Origin: Moniliella sp. 'wahieum'
Lineage: Eukaryota > Basidiomycota > Moniliellomycetes > Moniliellales > Moniliellaceae
Direction: 5' to 3'
DNA: 64,000 bases
Assembly (NCBI GenBank): GCA_003971905.1
Contig: RSEE01000038.1
Location: 186,001 to 250,000, forward strand
The notes under the pieces were generated by a model. The model was not told the origin of the DNA. It saw nothing but the letters and a program-made list of their open reading frames with translations, and searched no databases. This document shows positions 23,329-35,027 of this stretch, one piece after another. The position numbers were made by a program, and so were the translations under genes. Position 1 is the stretch's first letter. Each line of letters starts with the position of its first letter.

Positions 23329-23532
23329 CCTGAGATCAATCAAGGCCACAAAGAAGCCCCGCGGACCGATCTTGATTCACTGCCTCCTTCTTCCGAAAAT
23401 TTCCCAAACCCACCAACTCGTCTACAGAAGGCAGGAGGCAGGGAGAGCCTCCTCCTCCGGGAAGATATCTAAAAGCGTGTAGTTGCTCACCAGGATTGCC
23501 CTTGTCAGAGGCAGGGAAGAGAACGGCGCGAG

Positions 23533-23864
23533 CTACCGCGCAACAGGGAAATATGGTTCTCCTTTGGTGTAATTGATGGGTTTGGGGGCGATCTTGTACC
23601 CGAGTCGAAGCCCCTCTGAGCCAACTGTTGCCTTATCCGCTTTCGTTCCCCCCCCTTTATCTTCATAGTAGGCGAGCCGGGCCAAGTCAATCGCGATAAC
23701 AACAGGCTAGGTGCTCCTCCTGTCATCTGATCCGTGTGTGGCACGGCGCTGTGACGCAAGGGGATGGTCATGTAGTCTTGCCTCAGCTCCGGTAATGTAT
23801 AGCACTGTGGTGCCTGCACATGGCCATAACGGCTTTTTAAAGTGAGCAGAACATCAAATGTCAT
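23533..23864 (-). CDS. small protein of unknown function
   Basis: Not recognised. The ATG at 23864 (MTFDVLLTLKSRYGHVQ) leads through YTLPELRQDYMTIPLRHS, then a frame change near 23705, and ends PVVIAIDLARLAYYEDKG / EGLRLGYKIAPKPINYTKGE and a stop at 23533. The product would be about 110 residues. Support is the non-random, globular-looking composition on both sides of the switch, and a TTAAATAT element some 210 bp upstream with a CCCCCCCAG acceptor-like site in between, suggesting a possible 5' exon. It could equally be the 3' part of a larger spliced gene. Confidence 0.4.
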
Positions 23865-24346
23865 TGCAGTGGCGCTGGGGGGGGGAAAACAGCCCTGACG
23901 AAAACAACAGTGGCTGCAGTGTCGATAAGGCAAGGGGGTGGTGTAGAAAGACCCACCACCCGCCCATGGGCGAGTTTCTGGCACCAACTGCCGACAAAGG
24001 ACAGGAGAAATAGGATGGTTCCACCAGCATCCCCCGCAACTCCGTAGAACGTGTGGGAAACGAGGCTGCTTCATATTTAACCGGCAGCCAGCCACCTGTT
24101 CTCTCTTGGCGCTCTTGGGGCGGCGCTGAAAGCCGTGGGGGTGCCCATCTCAGTCGTCTCAGGCGTCACCTGACGTCACCTGTCACCTGACGTAATATGG
24201 GTGGCATCAGCGGAATCCCCCCAAAGGGCGGAAGCACAAGAAAATTTCCTCCCGTTTTTTTTCTGGTGGGAAGTGGATAGGTGGGCGGTCTGGTAGCGTA
24301 CCTTGCTCTCCCTTCGACATCGTCACCGGCGTTCTCCTTGGCCACC

Positions 24347-26047
24347 ATGGTTCTCGTCCTCTTCGAGACGGCTGGTGCGTAGCTACCGGAATGTAAAAGT
24401 GTGCAACTACTAACACTTCCCCTCGTCTCTCCAGTGGGCTTCTGCCTTTTCCAGCTCGCTTCCCCACATCGGCAATCAAGAACGGTGACCTGGCCAAGAA
24501 ACTCAAGTCGGCCGACGATGTTGCGAGCCTGATCAAGCTCCAGGCCATTCACCGCTTCACCTCCACTGCCGAAGCGGTGCAGGATGCCTCTGATATTGGC
24601 GAGGGCAAGGTGTCCAAGTCGCTCAAGAAGTTCCTCACCGCTGAGATCAAGGACAAGGCGGCCAAGGGTGGGCCGGAGCAGCTTGTGGTGATTGACCCCA
24701 AGCTGGGTGGTGCAATCAGCAAGAAGGTAGGTATTGATGTCTACTCGGACTCATCCGTAATGGACATGTACCGTGGCATTCGGGAGCACCTTGCTGGCCT
24801 CCTGTCGGCTCGGGTGCCGCCGATGGATCGGGCACCGTCGACGCTCGGGACATCGACTATGGCGTGGTCTGTCCCACAGTCTGTCTCGCTACAAGCTCAA
24901 GTTTAGCCCGGACAAGGTGGACACGATGATTGTGCAGGCCATTGGCCTGCTGGACGACTTGGACAAGGAAGTCAACATTTATGCCATGCGTGTCAAGGAG
25001 TGGTACGGCTGGCATTTCCCTGAAATGGGCAAAATTGTGAACGACAATGTAGCCTACGCCAAGGCGATTCGCGCCATGGGATTCCGCACCAACGCGCACT
25101 CGACTGACTTCTCTGAGATCCTGCCCACGGAGATTGAGGAAACGAAACGTCAAGGCCGCTGCCGAGATCTCGATGGGCAGGAAATTTCCGACTCGGATCT
25201 GGCGCACATCCAAGAACTTGCCGAACAGGTGATCAACATCTCGGCCTACCGTGCACAACTGTACAGCTACCTCCAGCAACGCAGTCGCACATGCACCCAA
25301 CCTCACCGCGCTCGTTGGCGAGCTGGTGGGAGCACGTCTCATCTCACACGCGGGATCGTGATGAACTTGGCCAAGGCGCCCGCTTCGACGATTCAGATTC
25401 TTGGTGCTGAGAAGGCTCTCTTCCGTGCGCTCAAGACAAAGCACGATACGCCCAAGTACGGTCTCTTGTACCATGCCTCGCTCGTTGGGCAAGCACCCAA
25501 CAAGCTGAAGGGCAAGATGGCGCGGATGGTGGCAACCAAGACGGCCCTTTCGGTTCGCCTTGATGCTCTGGCCGACGACCAGACGGACGAAGCTCATGCT
25601 ACGTCCACAGGCAACGACAACACTGGTCACGCCTCGATCGGTATTGAGGCGCGCAACGTTTTGGAGCACCGACTCCACGCGATGGAAAGTGGGAACTTTT
25701 CGGGTGCTCTCAAGAAGGACCGATCCTTCGGAGCAGCAAAGCAGAATGCTTACCAGCCCGAATTTCCTCTGCCCACGGACGTACAATGCGGGTGTGTTGA
25801 TGCTCCTGTCACACCACGTCCGGGGAAGAGAGAAGGAACTTTCCAAAGAGGAGCGCAAGGCCGCAAGAAGGCAGCTAAGAAGGCCGCTAAGGAAGGCGAC
25901 GTCTCCATGGCAACTTCCGAGGCGGATGAGAGCAAGAAGCTTTCCAGGAGGAGCGCAAGGCGGCAAGAAGGCGAAGAAGCGTGCTGCCGGCGAGGAGGAG
26001 ACGAGAGTAAAAGCGAGAAGAAGAAGAAGAGCAAGCACAGTGCCTGA
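24347..26047 (+). CDS. NOP58: NOP58, box C/D snoRNP core protein
   Basis: Core component of box C/D snoRNPs that guide 2'-O-methylation of rRNA in the nucleolus. MVLVLFETA is joined by an intron at 24375-24434 (GTGCGT...CAG) to VGFCLFQL. Diagnostic blocks follow: EGKVSKSLKKFL, LSHSLSRYKLKFSPDKVDTM, AIGLLDDLDKEVN, AMRVKEWYGWHFPEM, the Nop-domain part ALVGELVGARLISHAGS, then MNLAKAPASTIQILGAEKAL, FRALKTKHDTPKYGLLYHAS, and a Lys/Glu-rich tail with KEERKA repeats ending in KKKKSKHSA. Frame changes occur near 24460, 24840, 25140-25200 (two), 25290-25360 (two) and in the tail, with conserved residues resuming each time. Start has an optimal ccaccATGg context. Confidence 0.92.
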
Positions 26048-26698
26048 GATTTCCCTTCAACCCCACTCTCTACAACCGTTCTATTTGTCTTCATATCTCT
26101 CGGCCGCCGCGGCTCTTTGGCCAGGCCAAGCCCACCCCGAACATCTAACCTCAACGCCTCAACCAAGCCGTACCAAAAATCTCAAGGTGGCTCCGTGAAC
26201 GGGCCGTGCATGCCCGTGTAATTGTACCAATGTCTAGCCAATGGCATTGACCTTGCCATAGTCTCAGCTAGCAGTGTCTCTCAGAAAGATCCCAATACCA
26301 CGGAAGAGCAAGCTGGTGGGGACGGCCGCCACGGGAGTTGATAATAAATGGTCCTTCATGAGTGGTCTACTAGTTAGTTAAACTCAGTAGCCAGAGCCTC
26401 TGAAGAAGAGGAGGTGCAAGCAGAAAAGTCAGAGGGCCATACCAAACCATGGCCGCGCAGCTCAAGGGCCAGATCGGCACGGGTCACGTCTTCGGAGATC
26501 TGTGGTATGGCCAGCTGCAACCTCCTTCACTGATCGCCTCATCGACTCATCGTACTACTGGTACTCAAAATCATCCCCGTCGATCATGGATCCCCACCAC
26601 CGGCACCTATCATCGATCTTCTATCGTCCCAGGCATGTCTCGGGCACTTTTGGGAAAAAGCAAGATAAAATGGCCGACGCCGGGAGTCACGCGTACGC
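26048..26698. other. spacer between NOP58 and Zn2Cys6 gene
   Basis: No gene recognised. An ATG in strong context at 26449 opens an 85-codon frame without family features; it could be a leader ORF or an upstream exon of the next gene. Confidence 0.4.
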
Positions 26699-29371
26699 TT
26701 GCCTAGGCAAAGGGTTTCCACTAACCACAACCCACCCAGAAAGCGACGCCTCGCATTGCTTCTCCCTCCTTCCAACCCCTCCATCACCACAACCGCCACC
26801 ACCTTTGGGCACCATGGACCATCCCCATCAGTAGCTCTGGCCCTGTCCGGGCGCCCTTGGCCATGCCTCCCCTGCCGAGCTGCCAAAATGCGCTGCATTG
26901 GTCTGATCCGCCCGATGTGTGTGGCTGCCGTGCAACAGAGCGTCCGGCAAGGCCAGCCCGCCATCCCGGCTGAGACGCCGTGTCCGCGTTGTGCTCAGCA
27001 CGGTATTACCTGCACGTGGAAGCCTTGTTCTCGGACGGGCCGACCACGCAAACGCCCCCGCTCTCCATCTCCTGTGGAAGACGCATCAGCCAGTGCCCGC
27101 CAAGGCCTCCTGCGCTTCCCCCCTTACATCGGCTTCTACTTCCAGGACAGCGACCTCGACCACGCCAGACCTCAGCCCGCCGTGACATCCACCCCTAACC
27201 CTGTCATGAGTGGATCAGAGTTGCTCCAGACGGACAAGCCTTGGCGGGAATGGGAGCTAACGGCCCTTTCTACACTCTTACCGGAAGTCGGTACCGCCCC
27301 TGCTGGCTCCTTGGCCCCAGCTACCCGCTGGATGGAGGCCAACCCCCAAGTGGACCTGCTCCAGTCTCTGTTTTGGCCTACCCCCGACACATTCTCTTCT
27401 CTGGCCGTCCCAGATGCCAGGACGGGCGTGCCCTCCATGCCTCTCTTCCCCGCCACTGCGCCAGGAAACGAAAATGGACCTTCTCCTGGTAGCGCTTCCT
27501 CCAGCACATGGAGGAAAGAGAGCGAATCGCCAATGTTGGGCCATCCTAGCACGAGAACAAGCCACGATCTTGGTTTGTCCGTTCTTTCCACTTTATCCAA
27601 GGGACGGCGGAGAGTTGCCAGACGCAACTGCAACCGTCTACACCACTTACCTCACCATCAGCAGAGGAAACGGATTCCGGCCGCGCTGCCTCACAGTCTA
27701 ACCCTCTCAAAGCACTGCACGAACGCATCCTCGCTGTCGGAGCTCTCTCTACCCCTCAGGCTCTGCAGATCGGATCAGATGACGAGACCAGTACAGGGTA
27801 TGTCTTTGTCTTCTGTTTGTTCCCTTTGCGGACACACTTACTCATGTGCCCTTATTAGAATCGACCGTTTTTCAGCAGTTTTGCTCTTTCCCTCCCCATC
27901 TTTGGCTCTCAGTCTGACTTTCTGGAGTGGGAGGAGCGTGGATTGTCTACGCTGGCCATTGCGTTTATGGGCCATAACTGTGTCCTCGGTGCCGAAGCAC
28001 CGGAGACCAAACAAGCCCTTATTTTGGCACATGGGCAATGGAGTCGGTTGGTACAGAGCCCACAATGGGGGCTGCTCTTCACTCTCCCTGACAAGCGCTA
28101 GATGCTTGCTTGCACACTGTCCTGGCATACGGACATTACGGCCGACACTCGCTTGCAGAGGCGGAACAATGCATGGCACGGTTCCTCGAACTTGCCCTCG
28201 CTTGTCGTTTGACTCAGCTCGACGACCCAAATGAGCAAGGGGAACTTGCCATCTGGGCTCATCGGACGGGGATGGACCTGACTGCCCGTCGCCTTTGGGC
28301 CGACTTTTTCGCCGCCGACGTGATGATGCACATTTCGACGTCGGGGAGGATGGAACGGCAGTTCCTTCCTTCCGAGCAACAGGCGGTCCGTATTGATGGG
28401 GCGCTGGATGTGGGATTTGAAAAAGACGCAGACGATGCCGATGCGGCGTACCGCGCGCTCGACGGGGTGACGATAATGTACGAAGCGGTGCGCGGTCCGA
28501 GCATGTTCCCATCGGGCGCGCCCGATCTGGGTCGACTTGCCTCCCTGGACCGCATGCTACAGAACTTGATCAGCGATGCGCAGCAGGGCTGGATGGCGTG
28601 TGTACGGTCACCTCCCAAACCGGACTGCATGCACATGGAACGCGCAAGTAATTCTGTTCGATTCCTTGGTCGCTGCCCATGCTAGCCGCATTCATCTCCA
28701 CCGCCGTGCTTGGTTCGGGCGTGCCTTTGGACTTGGATAGTTGCTCCTTCCGCTGGAAGGGGGAGGCTGCTCCGGTTCAGGGAGATGGGACGTACGTACC
28801 AGACCCCAAGTCGCTCCAATCCAGCGTCCAGATCATGGTGGAGGCAGCGGATAGCATCCTCCTCCTCACCCAACTCGACTCACAACGGGCCTTTGAGCGG
28901 GTCACCGCGCAGGCAGCCAATCCTTCCGACTTGAACTTCCTCCCGATCCATTGGCCGATCTGGGGCTGCTGCCAGATGGTGGCATCCTATGCGTATGTGG
29001 TCATGGTTGCTGCCAATACCTCGCGCCCGGGAGAGATGAGTTCGGCGATGCGCAAGGGTACCTGGCGCAAACGCGAGGCTGTCAGCAATATGGCGTTTTG
29101 TGAGGCAACCCTCGGTCACGGATCCAAGGTCTTCCCCCTCTACCGGCTCTTCCGCACAGAGATCATCGTTGTCGCTTGGCTGTCGACGCCAGTGCCGGCC
29201 AAGCCGACTAGAAAGCCTACTTGTGCACTGTATTTTATTTGTTGCGTTTTAGCCACTATCGAGCGACATACCATGTCCGTTTTCGACACCACAGATTGCA
29301 GGCGAAGCAAGATTGGTTGGGCTTCCTTCAAACGGTTAGTATGTTACAGCTTGCAGCTCACGCTCATATAG
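26699..29371 (+). CDS. Zn2Cys6 fungal transcription factor
   Basis: Fungus-specific binuclear zinc-cluster regulator. The first half-cluster is CLPCRAAKMRC (C-x2-C-x6-C), the second is CPRCAQHGITC (C-x2-C-x6-C), followed by the basic linker SRTGRPRKRPRS. The spacer between the halves is about 28 residues, longer than usual, and may hide an intron or frame change. A long middle region follows, with an intron starting about 27797 (GTATGT) after LSTPQALQIGSDDETS. The regulatory domain contains LEWEERGLSTLAIAFMGHN, VLAYGHYGRHSLAEAEQCM and LWADFFAADVMMHISTS. Frame switches occur near 27630, 28105 and 28650-28730. The start shown is only the beginning of the open frame, since the true ATG is unclear, and the last about 150 bp is uncertain. 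Target genes cannot be inferred. Confidence 0.75.
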
Positions 29372-29986
29372 TCCAGTGCAAAGGGGGTTGATGTCAACCA
29401 TGGCTTCCCCCGTTCCTTCTACAGACTCCAGCCGCCAAGTTCGTGGCCCTATCCACCTCCTTGACCATCATATGAACTGGTAGGACATGGAAGAATTGAG
29501 GTCCTCACGAAAACACACCAATGCCATCGGGAGTCTTCAAAGAAACACGCCAATAGTGGTGCCAGATTTTCGCCGAGTGTATTTGTAACAGGGGGCGTAC
29601 TTTAGTGCACAGGACTTCAGCAGCACTGCAATTGATCTCATAATGGGCAACCGGTTCCTAGCGCCCGCCGCACTACAGGTACCTATGGAACAACATTTAC
29701 CAAAGAACAGAGGAACTTGGTGAAAAAAAAAGAGCTAAGAGCAACGGGGACCCTAAGAAAGTGAATCAAAGGGCGTTCTCACAAAGGATGAACTATCAGA
29801 TGCCCTGTAGCTGTGCAAGCAAAGGTCGGCTCAAGTCAGTGGAATGTCGCGAAAGTAAGGGCGTTGATAGCCACGTACCCATCATCCATGGCACATGCTC
29901 CTGCGTATTCATAGCCTCCTGAGGAGACGCTGGGCACATCTAATCCATAGTGAACGCGCTTCTAGAGCGTGTAGATTAGGAGGTTC
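29372..29986. other. spacer
   Basis: AT-richer intergenic DNA with an A9 run near 29724. No gene, tRNA or repeat recognised. Confidence 0.5.
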
Positions 29987-30262
29987 TTACGCCTTCCTGT
30001 TCTTGTTCTCAGGAGCGACAGCCCACGAGCGGCAATGTGCTTGAGGATGGACTTGGCCTCAAGGTCGGGATGCTCCGCCTTGATGATCGGGTACGTCTTC
30101 TTGACGAAGAGGTTGTACTGTCGGCTCGCGCTTGGGCTTGGCGTCGTGGGCGTCGACGCTGGCGGCCTTCTTGGGCAGAAGCGCCGGAGCGGAGAGGTGG
30201 AGGGAGCGGACGGCGGCAGGCGTGGCGCGCGCGGTGGAGCGAAGAGCAGGGGCGAAGAACAT
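29987..30262 (-). CDS. small HMG/YABBY-like protein, probably mitochondrial
   Basis: The ATG at 30262 begins MFFAPALRSTARATPAAVRS, an Arg/Ala/Ser-rich presequence-like N-terminus ending near LHLSAPALLPKK. The second half reads QYNLFVKKTYPIIKAEHPDL, EAKSILKHIAARW and a basic tail ENKNRKA. This has the shape of a short HMG-box or YABBY-like domain (xYNxFVK...hPxhxxxxhhxxhaxxW). Two frame changes are needed, near 30120 and 30016; the second is explained by one missing base so that AARW-AVAPENK continues. Total length is about 91 residues. A DNA-binding role in mitochondria is inference; such short proteins exist in basidiomycetes without known function. Confidence 0.6.
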
Positions 30263-31648
30263 GGCAGCAAGGTCAACCGGAGGTGAAAGTGGTGGTGAGG
30301 AGGGTACAGGCTGCCCGCCGCGGCTGGCCTGTTGTTGCTCTGACGATCCAATCGGCCCCCGCTGAGAGACGCGTCGAGTTGTGACGTAACCCACTGTCCC
30401 CGTGCTGTGGGCAGCGCAGGGGCAGTGTATCGTAAGCCTCAGCGCGCAGGCTGGGCCTCCGCCTCGGCCAGGAATAATAGCCGAGCGAGCTACATTCCTC
30501 CCATCGCTATTCCGCCCTTCTCCACTTGGCCTGTTGGGGCCGATAGGGGCCGGTTATGCGTGCATCAATGGGATTTGGTATTGATAAACGCGCGGTTAAA
30601 TATCCATCCCAGCGCAATGCTGGGTGGTTTTGGTGGCGGTCTCTGGTCTTTCTGCCGCCGTCGGCCATCCCTCCTCTTGGCTTGATGGTGATGGATGAGG
30701 TGCTCGAAAGCGCCGGTGGCGTTGGTATCCATCGCGTGCTGGATCCTGGCCTCCTCACCGGTCACCCCCAGCTGTACGAGACATGGGCGCGCCAATCCGG
30801 CGATGGTCTCAGCGTGACCTCTTCATGGACATTTGGCGCCGCCGATGCGCTTAACGGCATTGGTGCCTTCCCATGGCTCACGCGCTCATCCAGATACTTA
30901 GAATGCCTTGCGCAAAACGCCAATAGCAAGTTGCCCTCCTCTGAAGCAACTTGAAGCTGAAACCTAAAGCTTGAAGCTCGAAGTCACTAGTCAATATTGA
31001 AGTCAATATTCAAACAACTCAATGGCCTCAGGGGTGTAAGGGTAGGGCGATACGCGTGAGACCAAGTAACCAAGGGAAGCAAAGGATGCACTGGTAGCGC
31101 CGGTAGCGGGAAGGAGAACATTATCGGCGAAGAGGAGAGAAACTAGTAAGATCAGAGATCTGAGAAATTTTACTGATTAGCTAAGAGGACCGTGACAACG
31201 GGGAAGGCCAACTTGAACATGCCAAACGTCACGCCGTCACGCGCGTCAGTACGCGCCAACATCCAATGTATTGAACCAACCCATGGAGTTCCAACAACGC
31301 TGAGGGTGAGGCGGGTGGTGGGAAGTGAGAATGGTGGGGCTCACATCGGCCGATTGTGGTCGCCCCCCCTGGCCCGACTATTCGCCAGTCACCAGCAGTC
31401 ATTAATAATGAAATTAATGGTTCCAGCACGGCGCCAGTCTCCCGTCGTGCTTATTTCCAACCCACAAGTGAAATTGCGCGGCAGCATCATGCATCATGCA
31501 TCCTGAATCATTGATCACCAACTGCTTGCACCGATAGCGTGTGTGGTGCAGTGCGCATTCCCCGTTCCGTTCTACTAGCCTTGACTCTTAGCCGCGCGCC
31601 TGGGACCCAGCTGCCTTGCTCTTTCCCCCACCACCCAGTACATCCAAC
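30263..31648. other. spacer between divergent genes
   Basis: Shared upstream region of the HMG-like and cytochrome b5 genes. It contains CTTGAAGCTGAAACCTAAAG-type words at about 30950-30985. The open frame at 30556-30954 has no family features. No gene recognised. Confidence 0.45.
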
Positions 31649-32185
31649 ATGGCCACCAAGATTGCCGCATCGTCCCTTGCGGAACACAACAAGGCGTCCG
31701 ACTGTTGGATGGCGATTCATGGCAATGTGTACAATGTCACTGACTTTATCGACGAGCACCCGGGGGGCGATGAGGTGCTGCTGGCCGAGGCTGGCAAGGA
31801 CGCGACCGAAGCATTCGACGATGTGGGCCACTCGGATGATGCGCGGCAGTTACTAGACCCGATGAAGGTGGGCCAGCTGGATGGCGTGGCGGTACGTTTT
31901 CTGAAAATATTGGGAGACCAAACAAAGACCTGTATGGGATACTGATCTCTCTTTTCCGTTTCCTCTTTACAGAAGTCCGGCCCTTCCCCACGGTTGCCAC
32001 GGCTCCCAAGCAAGGTGGATCGTACGTCCCCTTTCTCTCTCCCTTTCTCTCACCTCCTCTCTGCATCAAGATACTGACCCTTCAATTTCCATCCCCACAG
32101 GAACTCGTTGCTGATGTTCATTCCCATTGGCATTCTCGCTGCGTACTATGGTTACCAGTACTACCTTGCCCAGCAGGCCAAGTGA
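31649..32185 (+). CDS. cytochrome b5, tail-anchored
   Basis: Small ER heme protein that donates electrons to desaturases, hydroxylases and P450s. The heme-binding core is clear: [18 protein letters not shown], the HPGG motif in [18 protein letters not shown] with the first axial His, and the second His in [10 protein letters not shown]. Two introns are well supported, 31892-31972 (GTACGT...CAG) and 32022-32100 (GTACGT...CAG). The last exon encodes the membrane tail [20 protein letters not shown] and ends LAQQAK. Exon 2 needs one additional C in a C4 run near 31990 so that [12 protein letters not shown] joins in frame to the tail. Start context ccaacATGg is good. Confidence 0.93.
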
Positions 32186-32532
32186 GTACGAAGTGCCGTA
32201 TGTATGCACCTTTTCTATCTTGGACTTCCCCATCGGCTGTACTTGGCCTTTGAAGCTTGATGATTGATGCCTGATGCATGATGTGCATGGTGCTCGATGG
32301 TGGGGTTCGTTGGCCTACGGCCTGACAATGCTACGTGATGCTTACGATTTACCTAGTAACTGGCCATACCTGTCTATGCGACTGAAGAAAGGCTGGAACA
32401 GGTTCTCGCGGTAGGATTACTTACATGGTGCCATTTGGGAGGGAACCAGACGGTAGTCGATGAGCTGATCGGACTAAGCCAAGCAAGAAACCGGCGTGGC
32501 ATGCACAGCCATTATTGCCAGAGTTGAACGTG
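32186..32532. other. spacer between cytochrome b5 and tRNA-Met
   Basis: Holds the 3' region of the cytochrome b5 gene. Repeated GATGCATGATG words near 32265-32285. Nothing else recognised. Confidence 0.45.
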
Positions 32533-32538
32533 AAAAAA
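32533..32538 (-). terminator. RNA polymerase III terminator of tRNA-Met
   Basis: A run of six T on the minus strand one nucleotide past the tRNA 3' end, a standard Pol III stop. Confidence 0.8.
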
Positions 32539-32539
32539 G

Positions 32540-32624
32540 TAGCTACCGTCGGTCTTGATCCGACGACCTGTGGGTCACACGACAACTTATGAGCCCACCG
32601 CTCTTCCGCCTGAGCTAGGTAGCT
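32540..32624 (-). tRNA. tRNA-Met (CAU) with a 12-nt intron, initiator-like
   Basis: Folds as a full cloverleaf: acceptor AGCTACC/GGTAGCT with discriminator A, TA at 8-9, D-stem GCTC/GAGC with loop AGGCGGAA, anticodon stem GTGGG/CCCAC with loop CTCAT-A, and T-stem GTCGG/CCGAC. The anticodon loop is 19 nt; removing a 12-nt intron at the canonical 37/38 position leaves a normal 7-nt loop with anticodon CAT. Several traits are those of eukaryotic initiator tRNA: A1:U72, three G:C pairs at 29-31/39-41, A54 and A60 in the T-loop (ATCAAGA). The D-arm looks more like an elongator. Which Met tRNA it is cannot be decided from one copy. Confidence 0.9.
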
Positions 32625-33342
32625 GCTTGGAAGGAATTATTTTGTCTGCAGAGGCCCAAGGGGAAGTCGACTCTCAGGACTGAGGTATTCGTGGACCATT
32701 TCCCCTCTCACAGCCATCCTTAACCCCAACCTCTCTCAACCACAATATTCTTCGGGGTAAACGACTAGAAGCACTGCCACTACAGTGGGAATGGGCGCGG
32801 CTAGGGTGATGGTCACTGGGAAAGAAGGGATCTTGCGTGGGTCCGTCGCTGTGGTACTGGCCAAGGGATCCTCATGAGTACTGAACTGAGTCCTCTAGGT
32901 CCTCTTCCTCACTTGCACGAACGAGAAAAAGAACGCATCCGTGTCGTGGTACAACAACAATTCGCGACATTATAGGTATGCGTAAGGAATTGAAGAAACA
33001 AACAGTGACCTCCCCAGGCAAGTCATATAAGGGGTGGGTGGGGGAAAGTATAGGCACAAAAAGATGAGGATGGGGGGTGGACGGAACAGCAAAACAGCGA
33101 AGAGATGCGATCAACCAACGACAAGTCGATGAAAGGAGGAGGAATTGGGGTAACACGCGGTAGTAGTACTGATGTACTGAAGGAGACAGGGAGAGTGGGG
33201 CTCTGGCATCGGGATATGCCGGTAAAATAGTGATGTGGAGAAACAAAGGACCGACCGGGATGCATGATGTATGGTGCCTTGTTTCACGGACGTCAAGGGC
33301 ACATGTGGCCCCCTAAGTAGTTGATTCTCCCTTGCGCGGCCC
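32625..33342. other. spacer
   Basis: Upstream of the tRNA gene and downstream of the hydrolase gene. The minus-strand open frames here are low-complexity Ser/Pro/His and not supported as genes. Confidence 0.45.
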
Positions 33343-35027
33343 TTACTGGGGCTGCGAAGCGTTCGCCAGGGGGTGAGTGAAGTGGTCGGGCTGCAGGGGC
33401 GGGAGCGAAGCAAACGCCGGCGTGGGCGGCACACCTTCCAACGAAAACGATTGAATGCCACACGACGAGTTCCACATCAACCCCGCCACGTGCCCTACAT
33501 CGGGAACGACACAAAATCGGTGCCGGAACAAGTGCGCACGCGTACGCACGTCACTCACAGGCGTATGGGCCGTATACGTATAGCCGGCCGTCTGGTTGAG
33601 CAAAGCACCCACGGGCAAGGTGGAGTTTTGCAATGACGTATGAGGAGGGAGGAGGGCTCGCAGTTCGTTGTAAAACGGGAACTGGGTCACGTTGGTGGGG
33701 GAACCGGCAAGCAAATTCTTGTAGACCCACCAGGCATAGTTCCGGTCCCGTCGGTCGTCTCCACCTTGGGCTTCGACGGAGCAAGCGTAGTCCCCGACAG
33801 GGAACCAACGACGAGTGTCCATGTTGCCCTGGAGGGCGATGATGTCCCGAGCGAGGTAGCGCCTAAAATAGGTGGATGGTTAGTTCATCGGCCAAAAGGG
33901 GCCATGTGGTGGGGTTGTAGGCGGAGGAAGGGGGGGAAGGGGAGGGCATACCTGTAGAGCCTTGACTCGGGCAAGGTGAGCTTGGAGGCCATGTAACGCG
34001 GTCTTGGTTCCTTGCACATAGTCCCAATCATCCCATCCTGGGCAATTCTCCGTATGGGTAGCATTGGGCCGTTGGGAGGTCCAGTAGGCAAAGTTGGGCG
34101 CGTTGGCATGGACAAAGCGGAGGGTGATGTTGGATCCATGGGGCGGGTCGGAACTGACCATGGCGTATCGGCTCATGAGCGCTGCACCGCCCGAATGGCC
34201 AGCAAAGACGATGCGTTGCATGTTGGGGTAGAGGGAGGTATTGGTAAACAGGTCAAAGAAGCGGTCATGCACATCGTATGTGCTGCATGCCGCACCTTTC
34301 CCCACCACCTCGGGGGAAGCAGCGACCGAAGCATTGGGCGCCACTGGATCCCCCGCCCACCCAAGAATCAAACTGGTCCCACGCCAGCGTTTGCGACGCA
34401 TTAAACCAGTTGGAGTAAGCGCCATTCTTGTGCAACCGAGGCACGTCGGTAGGGTAATAAAAGTTGGGCGAGACGAGCACCGTCGTGTCAAGGTCAAGAA
34501 TGGGGGCCAATGCGGCAAAGGCGACATCAAAGTTACGCCCAATCCCATGTTGGACCACGACAGCCATCGTTGCGTTGGGGTGCTGTGCCTTCTGGGTCGG
34601 CCCACAGGGAGGAGTGCATGAGGGGCACAGTGGCCTGGGTGACGTTAGGGCACGGGGCGAATCGCAAAAACGTGGCTCCCACCGGAGAAGGGGGCAGAGA
34701 ACGTTTCGGGCTGGAGCCAGGGCGATGTTGTTCATCCGAATCTTTGTGTTTGTGGTGACTCAGTCCAACCCCCAGACTACACCCAGCGCGATGGCCAGCA
34801 CAATGACGGTTGCGACAACCGCTGAGAAAATGTAGATGCGCTTGCGCCGGGTGGGTGGAGGCCGAAGGGCGTGTGCCTTGCTCCGTAAAAGGAGAGGAGG
34901 CCGCACCATCCGCGTTCAACGGGTCTAGATGGAGCAAGCCGACGTTCGACGTCGTTTTGTCGCCCAGGTCGGTGGTAGTGCGAGGTGTGCCGTCGGGAGA
35001 CGAGCCTTGTGAAGGGAAGGCCGACAT
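33343..35027 (-). CDS. alpha/beta hydrolase, type II membrane protein
   Basis: Predicted single-pass membrane hydrolase with its catalytic domain in the secretory lumen or outside the cell. The ATG at 35027 (MSAFPSQGSSPDGTP) starts a Ser/Thr-rich cytosolic part, then RRKRIYIF and the membrane segment SAVVATVIVLAIALGVVWGL. The hydrolase part has HGIGRNFD, SPNFYYPTDVP, YSNWFNASQTLAWDQFDSW, the nucleophile elbow GHSGG in IVFAGHSGGAALMSRYA, and a late PDVGHVAGLMW carrying the probable catalytic His. Several NxS/T sites fit a glycosylated lumenal domain. An intron at 33863-33951 (GTATGC...TAG) splits VKALQ from RYLARDIIALQ. Frame changes lie near 34770, 34600 and 34370. The substrate is unknown; esterase or lipase activity is likely. 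Confidence 0.78.
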
